A DNA stretch of 64,000 nt from Phaeacidiphilus oryzae TH49 (GTDB taxonomy: Bacteria > Actinomycetota > Actinomycetes > Streptomycetales > Streptomycetaceae): contig NZ_JQMQ01000004.1 in assembly GCF_000744815.1 (NCBI RefSeq), forward strand, positions 124,001 through 188,000, written 5' to 3'. The translations under genes and the position numbers were made by a program. A model generated the notes under the pieces. It saw only the letters and a program-made list of their open reading frames with translations. It ran no database searches and was not told the origin of the DNA. Each line of letters opens with the position of its first letter. Position 1 is the stretch's first letter. Shown in pieces: positions 48,424 through 57,052 of the stretch.

Positions 48424-49626
48424 ATGCCTGGAATCCCGGAACCCGAGGAGTTCGGTGCCGAGGCCCGGCGCTGGCTGGCGGGCGCGGCCCGGCCGCGCCC
48501 GGCCGAGGGGGAGTGGGGCAGCGGCCCCGACTCGGCGGCCGTCTTCGAGAACTGGACGGAGGAGCAGGAGCGCGAGCACACCGCCCGCACCCAGGAGTGG
48601 GAGCGCACCCGCTACGACCAGGGCTGGGGCGCCCTCAACTGGGCGGCGGAGTACGGCGGGCGCGGCCTTCCGGCGTACTACGAGCAGCTGTACCGGGCCG
48701 AGGAGGCGGCCTTCGACGTACCGCACCGGACGGAGATCTTCCCGGTGACCCAGCACCTGGTCGCTCCGGCGATCGGGATCTGGGGGACGGAGGAGCAGAA
48801 GGAGCGCTGGCTCCGTCCGATGCTCCGCACCGACGAGCTGGCCTGCCAGCTCTTCTCCGAGACCGAGGCCGGCTCCGACCTGGCCGCCGTGCGCACCAGG
48901 GCGGTGCGGGACGGTGACCACTGGGTGCTGGACGGGCACAAGGTGTGGACCTCCGGGGCGCGCGTCGCCACCTGGGGCGTGGCCGTCTGCCGGACCGACC
49001 CCGAGGCGCGCAAGCACGCCGGGATCACCGTCTTCCTGGTGCGGATGGACGCCCCCGGGGTGAGCGTGCGGCCCATCCGCCAGATGACCGGGGGCGCCAG
49101 CTTCAACGAGGTCTATCTGGACGGGGTGCTGGTATCGGACGCGGACCGGCTCGGTCCGGTCGGCGAGGGCTGGCGGGTGACGCTCAGCGTGCTGGCCGCC
49201 GAGCGGCTGGACTCCGGCGGCCTCGGCCTGGACAACGCCGACCGGGCGCTCGAACTCGCCCGGCACCTGCCAAGGCCGCTCACCGGCGCCGAGCGGGTGC
49301 GGGCCGCGGACCTCTACGTCCGCACCCTGGTCCAGCGGCTGATCGGTCTCCGGGTGACGGCGGCGCTGGTCGCCGGGCGGGAGCCGGGGGCGGAGGCCTC
49401 GGTCGGCAAGCTCTACGCCACCGAGACCATGCGGCGCACGAGCGACCTGGTCGCCGAACTGCTCGGACCGAGCCTGGTCGCGGACACCGGGGAGTGGGGC
49501 AGCTACTCCTGGACCGAGCACCTGCTCGGCGCCCCCGGCTACAGCATCGCGGGCGGCACCGACGAGATCCAGCACAACATCGTCGCCGAGCGGGTGCTCG
49601 GCCTGCCGAAGGAGCCGGTCCGATGA
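48424..49626 (+). CDS. Acyl-CoA dehydrogenase
   Basis: A 400-residue acyl-CoA dehydrogenase. The signatures ACQLFSETEAGSDLAAVRTRA, WVLDGHKVWTSGARVATWGV, FNEVYLDGVLV and a C-terminal YSIAGGTDEIQHNIVAERVLGLPKEP are complete. The N-terminal region (YDQGWGALNWAAEYGGRGLPAYYEQLY) fits the FadE branch of actinomycetes. GGAGGAGAGG precedes ATG 48424. It overlaps the phosphotransferase gene by four bases (ATGA). The substrate is probably a branched or alicyclic acyl-CoA. Confidence 0.9.
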   Translation: MPGIPEPEEFGAEARRWLAGAARPRPAEGEWGSGPDSAAVFENWTEEQEREHTARTQEWERTRYDQGWGALNWAAEYGGRGLPAYYEQLYRAEEAAFDVPHRTEIFPVTQHLVAPAIGIWGTEEQKERWLRPMLRTDELACQLFSETEAGSDLAAVRTRAVRDGDHWVLDGHKVWTSGARVATWGVAVCRTDPEARKHAGITVFLVRMDAPGVSVRPIRQMTGGASFNEVYLDGVLVSDADRLGPVGEGWRVTLSVLAAERLDSGGLGLDNADRALELARHLPRPLTGAERVRAADLYVRTLVQRLIGLRVTAALVAGREPGAEASVGKLYATETMRRTSDLVAELLGPSLVADTGEWGSYSWTEHLLGAPGYSIAGGTDEIQHNIVAERVLGLPKEPVR

Positions 49627-50585
49627 GCGCGGAACTCTTCGGCAGGATCCGGGACCGGCTCGCCGGGCTGCATCCGGGCGCTGAGATCGGGGAGCCGCGG
49701 GCGCTTCCCGGCGGGCACTCCGGGCTGACCTACTCGGTCGCGGCGGGGGACGACCGGTACGTGGTCAAGGCGGTGCCGCCCGGGCAGCGGCCGGTCGGCC
49801 GCAACGACGTACTGCGGCAGGCCCGGGTGCTGGCGGCGCTGGCCGGCAGCGGGGTGCCGGTACCGGGGCTGATCTGCCGGGACGAAAGGCAACCCGCTTG
49901 GTTCGCCATGGAGTTCGCGCCAGGCGAGGCTGTCGAGCCGGTGCTCGACGAGCCCGCGGTGCCGGGGGCGACGGCCGGGGTCCGGATGCTGGAGATCGCC
50001 CGGGTGCTCCGCCGGCTGCACGCCGTGGACGTGCGCACCCCGGAGCTCGGCACGCCAGAACCCCTGGACACGGCGGACGAGTTGGAGCGGTGGAGCCGCA
50101 CCATGCACGCCGTGCCGGAGGAACTGCGTCCGGGCGGCGAGGAGTTGCTGAAACGGCTCGCCGATGAGGTGCCCGCCGGGGCGCTGCCGCCGGTGCTCCT
50201 GCACGGCGACTTCCGGCTCGGCAATGTGCTGTGCGCGGGGGAGCGGGCGACGGCGGTGGTGGACTGGGAGATCTGGAGCCTCGGCGATCCCCGCATCGAC
50301 CTGGGCTGGTTCCTCCTCTTCGCCGACCACCGGAACTTCCCCCGGCTGGGCCGGGCGGTCCCTGGACTGCCGAGCGAGGCCGAGCTGCTGGCGGCGTACG
50401 CCGACGGCGGTGACGACCCGCCGGAGATGGAGTGGTTCCGGGCCCTCGGCCGGATGAAGATGGCCGCGATCATGGGCCACAACCTGCGCAGGCACCGCGA
50501 GGGCAAGCACCACGACCCGGACCAGGAACGGCTGCCGCCGACCATCGCCGCGATGATCCGCACGGCGCGCGACATCCTCGGCTGA
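49623..50585 (+). CDS. APH-family kinase paired with acyl-CoA dehydrogenases
   Basis: A 320-residue aminoglycoside-phosphotransferase-fold kinase: the GGHSGLTYSV loop, VVKAVPPG with the ATP lysine, LLHGDFRLGNVL catalytic loop and AVVDWEIWSLGDPRIDLGW metal site. It lies between two acyl-CoA dehydrogenases in one operon. The same pairing is known as LvaA with LvaC in levulinate catabolism and as the fused kinase-dehydrogenase ACAD10/ACAD11, where a 4-hydroxyacyl-CoA is phosphorylated and the phosphate then eliminated. That role is a reasonable inference here; antibiotic resistance is unlikely. Confidence 0.87.
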   Translation: MSAELFGRIRDRLAGLHPGAEIGEPRALPGGHSGLTYSVAAGDDRYVVKAVPPGQRPVGRNDVLRQARVLAALAGSGVPVPGLICRDERQPAWFAMEFAPGEAVEPVLDEPAVPGATAGVRMLEIARVLRRLHAVDVRTPELGTPEPLDTADELERWSRTMHAVPEELRPGGEELLKRLADEVPAGALPPVLLHGDFRLGNVLCAGERATAVVDWEIWSLGDPRIDLGWFLLFADHRNFPRLGRAVPGLPSEAELLAAYADGGDDPPEMEWFRALGRMKMAAIMGHNLRRHREGKHHDPDQERLPPTIAAMIRTARDILG

Positions 50586-50616
50586 CGCAGCCGAGGCACC
50601 AGCAGGAGAGGTAATC

Positions 50617-51867
50617 GTGGATTTCGGACTATCCCCACGGGCGAGCGAACTCCGGGGACGCATCAGGGCGTTCATGGACGAGCGGGTCATCCCGGCCGAA
50701 GCGGTCTACGACCGGCAGATCGCCGCGGCGGCGGACCCGCACGCGCTGCCGCCGGTGATGACCGAGCTCAAGGAGCAGGCGCGGGCCGAGGGCCTGTGGA
50801 ACCTCTTCATGACACACGGCGACTGGGGCGCGGGGCTCAGCAACCTCGAATACGCCCCATTGGCCGAGGAGATGGGCCGCTCCATCATCGGCAACGAGGT
50901 CTTCAACTGCTCGGCGCCGGACACCGGGAACATGGAGCTGCTCGCCCTCTTCGGCACCAGGGCCCAGCAGGAGCGCTGGCTGAAGCCGCTGCTGACCGCC
51001 GGGATCCGTTCCTGCTTCGCGATGACGGAGCCGGAGGTGGCCAGCTCCGACGCCCGCAACATCCGTACCCGGATCGCCCGGGACGGCGGCGACTACGTGG
51101 TCAATGGCCGCAAGTGGTACACCTCCGGGATCCTCGACCCGGACTGCCGGCTGATCATCGTGATGGGCAAGACCGACCCGGACGCGCCCACCTACCGGCA
51201 GCAGAGCATGCTCCTCGTCCCCCGGGACACCCCCGGCGTCACCGTCGTCCGCGATCTGCCGATGTTCGGCTACACCGACCGCTGCGGCCACGGCGAGGTG
51301 CTCTTCGAGGACGTCCGGGTGCCGGCGGAGAACATCCTCGGCGGCGAGGGGGAGGGATTCGCCCTGGCGCAGGGGCGGTTGGGCCCGGGTCGGATGCACT
51401 ACGCGATGCGCGCGGTCGGCTTCGCCGAGCGGGCCCTGCGGCTGATGTGCGAGCGGGTCACCGAGCGCACCGCCTTCGGCGGGCCGCTGGCCGAGCGCGG
51501 GGTGGTGCGGGAGTGGATCGCCCGCAGCCGGATCGAGATCGAGCAGCTGCGCCTGCTGGTGCTCAAGTCCTCCTGGCTGATGGACACCAGGGGCAACGCG
51601 GCCGCCCGGATGGAGGTGGCCGCGATCAAGGTGGCCGCGCTGGAGGTGGCCCACCGGGTGGTGGACAGGGCCGTCCAGGCCTTCGGCGCGGCGGGCGTCA
51701 GCGACGACACCGTACTGGCCCGGCTCTACGCGATCACCCGGGCGCTGCGGATCGCCGACGGCCCGGACGAGGTGCATCTGCGCACGGTCGCCCGCCAGGA
51801 GCTGGCCCCGTACAAGAAGGCGGAAGACGAGAAGGCGGGGGCCGAGAAGGCGGGAGCAGAGGCATGA
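50617..51867 (+). CDS. Acyl-CoA dehydrogenase (ACAD10/11-like)
   Basis: A 416-residue acyl-CoA dehydrogenase starting at GTG behind AGGAGAGG. It shows SCFAMTEPEVASSDARNIRT, YVVNGRKWYTSGILDPDCRLIIVMGKTD, MLLVPRDTPGVTVVRDLPMFGYTDR and a C-terminal AFGAAGVSDDTVLARLYAITRALRIADGPDEVH. TEPEVASSDA and the DPDCRL segment are typical of the ACAD10/11 branch. Its place right after the kinase gene supports a shared role on hydroxyacyl-CoA intermediates. It overlaps the next gene as ATGA and has a Lys/Glu/Ala-rich tail. Confidence 0.9.
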   Translation: MDFGLSPRASELRGRIRAFMDERVIPAEAVYDRQIAAAADPHALPPVMTELKEQARAEGLWNLFMTHGDWGAGLSNLEYAPLAEEMGRSIIGNEVFNCSAPDTGNMELLALFGTRAQQERWLKPLLTAGIRSCFAMTEPEVASSDARNIRTRIARDGGDYVVNGRKWYTSGILDPDCRLIIVMGKTDPDAPTYRQQSMLLVPRDTPGVTVVRDLPMFGYTDRCGHGEVLFEDVRVPAENILGGEGEGFALAQGRLGPGRMHYAMRAVGFAERALRLMCERVTERTAFGGPLAERGVVREWIARSRIEIEQLRLLVLKSSWLMDTRGNAAARMEVAAIKVAALEVAHRVVDRAVQAFGAAGVSDDTVLARLYAITRALRIADGPDEVHLRTVARQELAPYKKAEDEKAGAEKAGAEA

Positions 51868-52640
51868 GCAGCGACATCCTGGCGGGGAGGACCGCCCTGA
51901 TCACCGGCGGGTCCCGGGGCATCGGCCTCGGCATCGCCACCGCGTACCGGGCGGCCGGAGCGAATGTGGTGATCGCCGCGCGCAAGGCGGCCGGGCTCGC
52001 CGAGGCGCGCGAGGAACTGCTGCGCACCAAGGGCGACGGCGACGTGCTGACCGTGGTCGCCAACGCCGGCGAGCCGGACCAGGCCGAGGCCTGCACCGCC
52101 GAGGCGATGGACCGCTTCGGACGGATCGACGTCCTGGTCAACAACGCGGCCACCAACCCCTACAACGGCGACCTCCTCGACCTGGACCTGCCGCGGGCGG
52201 AGAAGACCGTCCGGGTCAACCAGTACGGGATGATCGCCTGGACCCGCTGCGCCTGGCGGGCCTGGATGGCCGAGCACGGGGGAGCGGTGGTCAACATCGC
52301 CAGCGTGGGCGGGCTGATCGTCGACCCGCATATCGGCTACTACAACGCGACCAAGGCGGCCATGCTGCACATGACCCGCCAACTCGCGTACGAGCTGGGC
52401 CCGAAAGCCCGGGTCAACGCGATCGCCCCCGGCCTGATCAAGACCGAGCTGGCCCGGGCGGTCTGGGAGGTGCGCGAGCCGATCCTCACCGAGAAGCTTC
52501 CGCTGCGCCGCCTCGGGACGGTGGAGGACGTGGCGAACGCCGCGCTCTTCCTGGCCTCTGACGCCTCGTCATGGATGACCGGGCAGGCGCTGGTGCTGGA
52601 CGGCGGAGCCACCGCGCTGCCGATCGGGGTCGAGGGATGA
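51864..52640 (+). CDS. SDR-family oxidoreductase
   Basis: A 258-residue classical SDR with TGGSRGIGLGIATAY, NNAATNPYNGD, VVNIASVGGLI, catalytic YYNATKAAMLHMTRQ and APGLIKTELARAVWE. VVIAARKAAG after the second strand favours NADP(H). The NPYNG and IGYYNATKAA sequence resembles 3-ketoacyl-CoA or hydroxyacyl-CoA reductases of beta-oxidation-like clusters. It overlaps its neighbours on both sides by ATGA, so expression is tightly coupled within the operon. Confidence 0.88.
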   Translation: MSSDILAGRTALITGGSRGIGLGIATAYRAAGANVVIAARKAAGLAEAREELLRTKGDGDVLTVVANAGEPDQAEACTAEAMDRFGRIDVLVNNAATNPYNGDLLDLDLPRAEKTVRVNQYGMIAWTRCAWRAWMAEHGGAVVNIASVGGLIVDPHIGYYNATKAAMLHMTRQLAYELGPKARVNAIAPGLIKTELARAVWEVREPILTEKLPLRRLGTVEDVANAALFLASDASSWMTGQALVLDGGATALPIGVEG

Positions 52641-53437
52641 CCGCCGCCGACGCGGTCGGTACCGCCGCCGAGCTCTTCTCCCTGGCCGGCCGGACCGCCG
52701 TGGTCACCGGCGCCTCGGCCGGTCTCGGCGCCCGCTTCGCCACCGTGCTGGCGCGGGCCGGCGCCACCGTCTTCGCGGCGGCCCGGCGGATCGACCGGCT
52801 CAAGGAGCTGGCCGACACCCATTCCCTGATCCACCCGGTCGCCTGCGACGTGTCCGTCGAGGCCGACCGGGTGCGGTTGGCGGAGACCGCGCTGGAGGCG
52901 ACCGGCCGGATCGACGTCCTGGTCAACAACGCGGCCGTGCCGGGCGAGACGCGCGCCCAGGACGAGACCGCGGAGGCCTTCGCCGGAGTGCTCGGGGTCA
53001 ACCTCACGGCGCCGTTCCACCTGGCCCGGCTGGTCGCCGAGGCCGCGGAGGCCGCGGAGGCCGCCGCGCCGACGGCGGGCGTCAGCATCGTCAACATCTC
53101 CTCCATCCTCGGCCTGGTCTCCGCCGCCCCCCTCGGCGGTGCCGCGTACTCGGCTTCCAAGGCCGGGCTGATCGGGCTCACCCGCGAGCTGGCCGGACAG
53201 TGGGGCCGCCGCGGGGTCCGGGTCAACGCGCTGGCGCCGGGGTGGTTCCGCACCGAGATGACCGAGGGACTCTTCTCCGACGAGCGCTCCAGCGGTTGGG
53301 TGGAGCGCAACTCCATGCTGCGCCGCGGCGGCGGCGCCCATGAACTGGACGGCGCCCTGCTCTTCCTGGCCTCGGACGCCTCCTCCTACTGCACCGGACA
53401 GGTGCTGACCGTCGACGGCGGCTGGACGGCCCGATGA
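52637..53437 (+). CDS. SDR-family oxidoreductase
   Basis: A 266-residue classical SDR. Motifs: TGASAGLGARFATVLARAG, NNAAVPGETRAQ, IVNISSILGLVS, catalytic YSASKAGLIGLTRELA, and APGWFRTEMTEGLF, with VTGQVL-like end CTGQVLTVDGGWTAR. An Ala/Glu repeat (AAEAAEAAAP) lies between the active-site strand and the preceding helix. It probably handles the 3-hydroxyacyl-CoA step. It overlaps the upstream SDR and the downstream hydratase by four bases each. Confidence 0.88.
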   Translation: MTAADAVGTAAELFSLAGRTAVVTGASAGLGARFATVLARAGATVFAAARRIDRLKELADTHSLIHPVACDVSVEADRVRLAETALEATGRIDVLVNNAAVPGETRAQDETAEAFAGVLGVNLTAPFHLARLVAEAAEAAEAAAPTAGVSIVNISSILGLVSAAPLGGAAYSASKAGLIGLTRELAGQWGRRGVRVNALAPGWFRTEMTEGLFSDERSSGWVERNSMLRRGGGAHELDGALLFLASDASSYCTGQVLTVDGGWTAR

Positions 53438-54246
53438 GCGTCCGCACCGAGCTCCGCCAGGACGGGTTGGTGCGGATCACCCTCACCCGGCCCGAGGCAG
53501 GCAACGCCATCGGTCTGGAGACCGCCCGCGGACTGCTGGACGCGGCCCGCGCCTGCGTCCGCGAGCCCGTCCGAGCGGTGCTCCTCACCGCCGAGGGCAG
53601 GTCCTTCTGCGTCGGCGGCGATCTGCGGGAGTTCGCCCGCTACCAGGGCCCGGAACTGGAGCGGCACCTGATCGAGGTGACCGATGCGCTGCACAAGGCC
53701 CTGCGTCTCCTCGCCGCGCTGGACGCCCCGCTGGTCGCCGCCGTGCAGGGCGCCGTCGCGGGCGCGGGGATCGGTCTGGCCGCCGCCGCGGACTTGACCC
53801 TGGCCGCCGAGGACGCCACGTTCACCGCCGCGTACACCGCCATCGGCTACTCCCCGGACGCCGGGGTGAGCTGGTTCCTGCCCCGGCTGCTGGGCCCCAA
53901 GCGGGCGCTGGAGCTGCTGCTGACGAACCGTAGGCTCAGCGCCGCCGAGGCCGCCGGGCTCGGGCTGGTCAGCCGGACCGTTCCCGTCGGCGAGCTATCG
54001 GCCGAGGCCGAGCGCACCGCCGAAGCCCTGCGCGGTGGACCGACGGCCGCCTTCGGCGCCACCCGCCGGCTCGTGGCCGCCGGGCTGGACTCCGAGCTCG
54101 GCCCGCACCTCGACCGCGAGGCCCGCGCGCTGGCCGTCGCGGCCTCGGGCAGGGAGGGACGCGAGGGGGTCGCCGCCTTCCTCGGCAAGCGCGCACCTCG
54201 ATTCACCCCCCTGACAGGGGAGTTCAGCGTCCCCGCCGACATGTAG
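53434..54246 (+). CDS. Enoyl-CoA hydratase/isomerase-family protein
   Basis: A 270-residue crotonase-fold protein starting VRTELRQDGLVRITLTRPEAGNAIGLE. The oxyanion segment is GRSFCVGGDLREFAR. At the first catalytic Glu position it has AGAGIGLAAAADLTLA (no Glu), and the second region reads AIGYSPDAGVSWFLPRLLG with Asp. This pattern fits PaaG-type delta3,delta2-enoyl-CoA isomerases better than hydratases. It is the penultimate gene of the operon and overlaps the SDR upstream. Confidence 0.85.
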   Translation: MSVRTELRQDGLVRITLTRPEAGNAIGLETARGLLDAARACVREPVRAVLLTAEGRSFCVGGDLREFARYQGPELERHLIEVTDALHKALRLLAALDAPLVAAVQGAVAGAGIGLAAAADLTLAAEDATFTAAYTAIGYSPDAGVSWFLPRLLGPKRALELLLTNRRLSAAEAAGLGLVSRTVPVGELSAEAERTAEALRGGPTAAFGATRRLVAAGLDSELGPHLDREARALAVAASGREGREGVAAFLGKRAPRFTPLTGEFSVPADM

Positions 54247-54255
54247 GAGAGCACC

Positions 54256-55404
54256 GTGCCGCAAGCGTTCATCGTCGGAGCCGTCCGCAGCCCGGGCGGC
54301 CGCCGCAACGGCACGCTGAGCGCGGTCCACCCCGCCGACCTGGGCGCCCATGTGCTGCGGGCGCTGCTGGAGCGCACCGGTGTCGACCCCGGCGCGGTGG
54401 ACGACGTCTACTTCGGCTGCGTCAGCCAGATCGGTGCGCAGACCGGCAACCTGGCCCGCACCGCCTGGCTCTCGGCAGGGCTGCCGGAGCATGTGCCCGG
54501 CACCACCATCGACCGCCAGTGCGGCTCCTCCCAGCAGGCGGTGCACTTCGCCGCCCAGGCGGTCGGCTCCGGCCACGCGGACCTGGTGGTCGCCGGCGGG
54601 GTGGAGGTGATGAGCCTGGTGCCGATCGGCAGTCCGATGACCTCGGGCGAGTAGGCCGGGTTCGGTTCCCCGTACGCGGGGGAGGGCTGGCGGGAGCGGT
54701 TCGGGGAGCAGGAGATCTCCCAGTTCCGTGGTGCCCAGCTGATCGCCGGGAAGTGGGGCGTCTCGCGTGGGGAGATGGAGGCCTTCGCTCTCTCCAGCCA
54801 CCGCCGTGCGCTGGTCGCCCAGACCGACGGGGCCTTCCGGGAGGAGATCGTGCCGTCCTTCGGCCTGGAGGCGGACGAGGGGCCGCGAGCCGACGCCAGC
54901 CTGGAGAAGATGGCCGGGCTCCGGGCCCTCATCGAGGGCGGGCGGTTGACCGCCGCCGTCTCCAGCCAGATCTCGGACGGCTCCGCCGCCCTGCTGGTCG
55001 CCTCGGAGGCGGCGGTGCGCCGGCATGGGCTGACCCCGCTGGCCCGGGTGCACAGCACGGCCGAGGTCGGCTCCGATCCGGTGCCGATGCTCTCCGGGCC
55101 GATCCCGGCCACCGAGAAGGTGCTGGCCAGGGCCGGTCTGACGATCCCTGACATCGATCTCGTGGAGGTCAACGAGGCCTTCGCGCCGGTCGTGCTGGCC
55201 CGGCAGCGGGAAATCGCCGCGGACCCCGCGCGGGTCAACGCCTTCGGCGGGGCGATCGCCCTGGGCCATCCGCTCGGCGCCACCGGCGCCTGGCTGATGA
55301 CCACCCTCGTCCACCAGCGGCGCAGGACCGGCGCCCGCTACGGGCTGCAGACGATGTGCGAGGGCGGAGGGATGGCCAACGCGACGATCATCGAGCGTGG
55401 CTGA
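54256..55404 (+). pseudogene. Acetyl-CoA C-acyltransferase (thiolase) split by in-frame TAG
   Basis: The full frame would give a 382-residue thiolase: RQCGSSQQA nucleophile cysteine, EVNEAFAPV, GGAIALGHPLGATGA and a C-terminal MCEGGGMANATI with the second cysteine. A TAG at 54652-54654 interrupts it after ...PMTSGE, and the same frame continues AGFGSPYAGEGWRERFGEQE to the end with no other fault. One G-to-T change from GAG would explain it. The 132-residue first part lacks most of the catalytic residues. It is the last gene of the operon; GTG 54256 has AGGAGAG upstream. It is probably inactive unless TAG is read through. Confidence 0.85.
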
Positions 55405-55422
55405 TCCCCGCGAGTGATTGGC

Positions 55423-55437
55423 AACTGAGTTCAACTT
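55423..55437. promoter_or_regulatory. ACTGA box upstream of the TetR regulator
   Basis: AACTGAGTTCAACTT lies 57 bases before the TetR start and shares ACTGAGTTCA exactly with the box at 31687. It fits autoregulation by the TetR protein. Confidence 0.62.
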
Positions 55438-55493
55438 GAGGTTAGGCTCAGGCACGGACACGGCGGGCGCAGCAGATGGCCGGGAGAGGGATC

Positions 55494-56117
55494 ATGCCAC
55501 GGATCGTTGAACCAGAGGCGGGGCCGCGCTCCAAGCGCGCCGCCATCCTCGAGGCCGCCGTGGACTGCTTCGGCGACACCGGCTTCGAGGCCACCAAGTG
55601 GTCCACCGTGGCGGAGCGGGTCGGTATCGGCCAGACCGCGCTCTACCACTACTTCGAGTCCAAGACGCACTGCCTGCTCACCATCATGCGGCTCGAACTC
55701 CAGCGCTCGCACGACAAGTTCACCGAGGCCACGGCGGAGGTCGAGGACCCGGTCGAGGCCCTGCGGGCGGCCGTCCGCGCGGCCTACGACGTCTCCGAGC
55801 AGGAGGTACTGCAGATGCGCATCCTGCAGAACCACATGGACCTGCTCGCCGGCCCGCGCAAGTCCAAGCGCGAGGAGGCCGAGCGGATCGCGGCCCGCCA
55901 GCTGGTCCAGCTGGTCGAGCGGGACTGGACCAACCTGATCGTCCGGGGGATGTCCCAGGGGGCGTTCCCGCTGCGCGACGCCCAGCTGCTCGGGGTGAGC
56001 GTGCTCGGGCTGATCGTCGGGGTCTGGCGCTGGTACCGGCCGTCCGGGCCGACCCCGCTCTCCGAGATCAGCGAGCTGATCGAGGGCGCCTGCGTGCGGA
56101 TGGTCGCCGGCAGCTGA
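55494..56117 (+). CDS. TetR-family regulator, likely of the catabolic cluster
   Basis: A 207-residue TetR regulator. Its DNA-binding domain is KRAAILEAAVDCFGDTGFEATKWSTVAERVGIGQTALYHYFESK, and the C-terminal domain is helical with DLLAGPRKSKREEAE. GGGAGAGGG precedes ATG 55494; an in-frame ATG six codons upstream exists. It lies between the two large catabolic operons, with ACTGA boxes on both sides, so it is the best candidate for binding the boxes shared across the cluster. The ligand is probably an acyl-CoA intermediate. It is followed by a terminator. Confidence 0.86.
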   Translation: MPRIVEPEAGPRSKRAAILEAAVDCFGDTGFEATKWSTVAERVGIGQTALYHYFESKTHCLLTIMRLELQRSHDKFTEATAEVEDPVEALRAAVRAAYDVSEQEVLQMRILQNHMDLLAGPRKSKREEAERIAARQLVQLVERDWTNLIVRGMSQGAFPLRDAQLLGVSVLGLIVGVWRWYRPSGPTPLSEISELIEGACVRMVAGS

Positions 56118-56131
56118 CGCCGTCTGCTCCC

Positions 56132-56163
56132 AAGGCCCCTGGTGGATCTCCGCCGGGGGCCTT
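56132..56163 (+). terminator. Intrinsic terminator after the TetR gene
   Basis: AAGGCCCCTGG (56132-56142) pairs with CCGGGGGCCTT (56153-56163) with one G-T wobble, 15 bases after the TetR stop codon. Confidence 0.65.
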
Positions 56164-56235
56164 AGCGTCGTTTCGGCGGGGGAGAGAAGTCGTGACGGGC
56201 CCTTGCCAGTGGTGTTGACCGCGGATTACCATTCA

Positions 56236-56250
56236 AACTGAATTGAATTT
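56236..56250. promoter_or_regulatory. ACTGA box upstream of the SnoaL-ligase operon
   Basis: AACTGAATTGAATTT, followed by AACTCAGGTTGA, lies 24 bases before the SnoaL-like gene. It matches the box at 55423 in 11 of 15 positions. Confidence 0.6.
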
Positions 56251-56273
56251 AACTCAGGTTGAGGGGCAGGCAC

Positions 56274-57023
56274 ATGTCGCTGCGCGCCTATCTGGCCAGC
56301 ATGGACGCCTCGGATCCGGAGCAGACGCTGGAACTGCTCGAACCCGACTTCCGCTTCTTCATCTCCGTTCCCGGCAGGGAGCACTCCGGCTCCTCCCGGA
56401 CGGACTTCGCCGCGTACATCGCCGGGCGCAATCCGGTGGACAGAAGGCACCGCGTGCTCCGACACAGCCGGGACGGCGACGTCGAGACGGTGTACGGGGT
56501 GGTGACCGAGGCCGGGAAGTACTCCGGCTCGTTCCAGTCCTCCGCGGTGGTCGCCCCCAGTGGGCGGCTCGCCCGCTACCAGTCCTTCTTCACCACCTCT
56601 TTCGAGCTCGTGGACTGGGACGGAGGGCAGGGCGCCGACAGCCGCCCCGGGCCGGAACCCGAGACCGCGCCCTTTCTCGGCGCTTGGTTCGCGATCCTCG
56701 ACAGCGACGAGCCGGACCGGATCCTCGATCTGATCAGTGACGACTTCTCGCTCTCCATCCTGTTCTCCACCGGGGACGGCGGTGCCACCGACTTCGCCGG
56801 CGGCCGCGAGGCGCTGGTCGGCTACCTCAAGCAGCGGGAGCGGGGCACCCGGACCCACCACCGGCTGTCGGCGACGACCCTCGGCCGGGACGAGGTCTTC
56901 CTCGGCGAGGTCCGGCGCTCGGGAGTCCCCGAGGCGAGCTTCGTCGCCGCCGGCCGGATCGACGGGGAGGGCAGGCTGCAGCGGCTGCTGATCGGCCGCT
57001 CCTCGGAGATCCGCTTCAGCTGA
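56274..57023 (+). CDS. Tandem SnoaL-like (NTF2-fold) protein
   Basis: A 249-residue protein with two NTF2/SnoaL-like halves. The first starts LRAYLASMDASDPEQTLELLEPDFRFFISVPG and the second FLGAWFAILDSDEPDRILDLISDDFSLSILF; each has the DxEQ/DEPDR-LxLL-DDF pattern. Such folds act as ketosteroid isomerases, dehydratases (BaiE), limonene epoxide hydrolases or polyketide cyclases. A fused double domain could form an internal dimer. It starts at ATG 56274 behind GAGGGGCAGG and heads an operon with EthD-like, ligase, MBL and SDR genes. Confidence 0.8.
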   Translation: MSLRAYLASMDASDPEQTLELLEPDFRFFISVPGREHSGSSRTDFAAYIAGRNPVDRRHRVLRHSRDGDVETVYGVVTEAGKYSGSFQSSAVVAPSGRLARYQSFFTTSFELVDWDGGQGADSRPGPEPETAPFLGAWFAILDSDEPDRILDLISDDFSLSILFSTGDGGATDFAGGREALVGYLKQRERGTRTHHRLSATTLGRDEVFLGEVRRSGVPEASFVAAGRIDGEGRLQRLLIGRSSEIRFS

Positions 57024-57052
57024 CCGTCACTCGGCCCCCAGAGAGGACCATC

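Noticed and set aside
54652-54654. The thiolase TAG as a recoded pyrrolysine or similar codon.
   Set aside because: No sign of pyrrolysine machinery or a recoding element is visible. A point mutation or sequence error is simpler.
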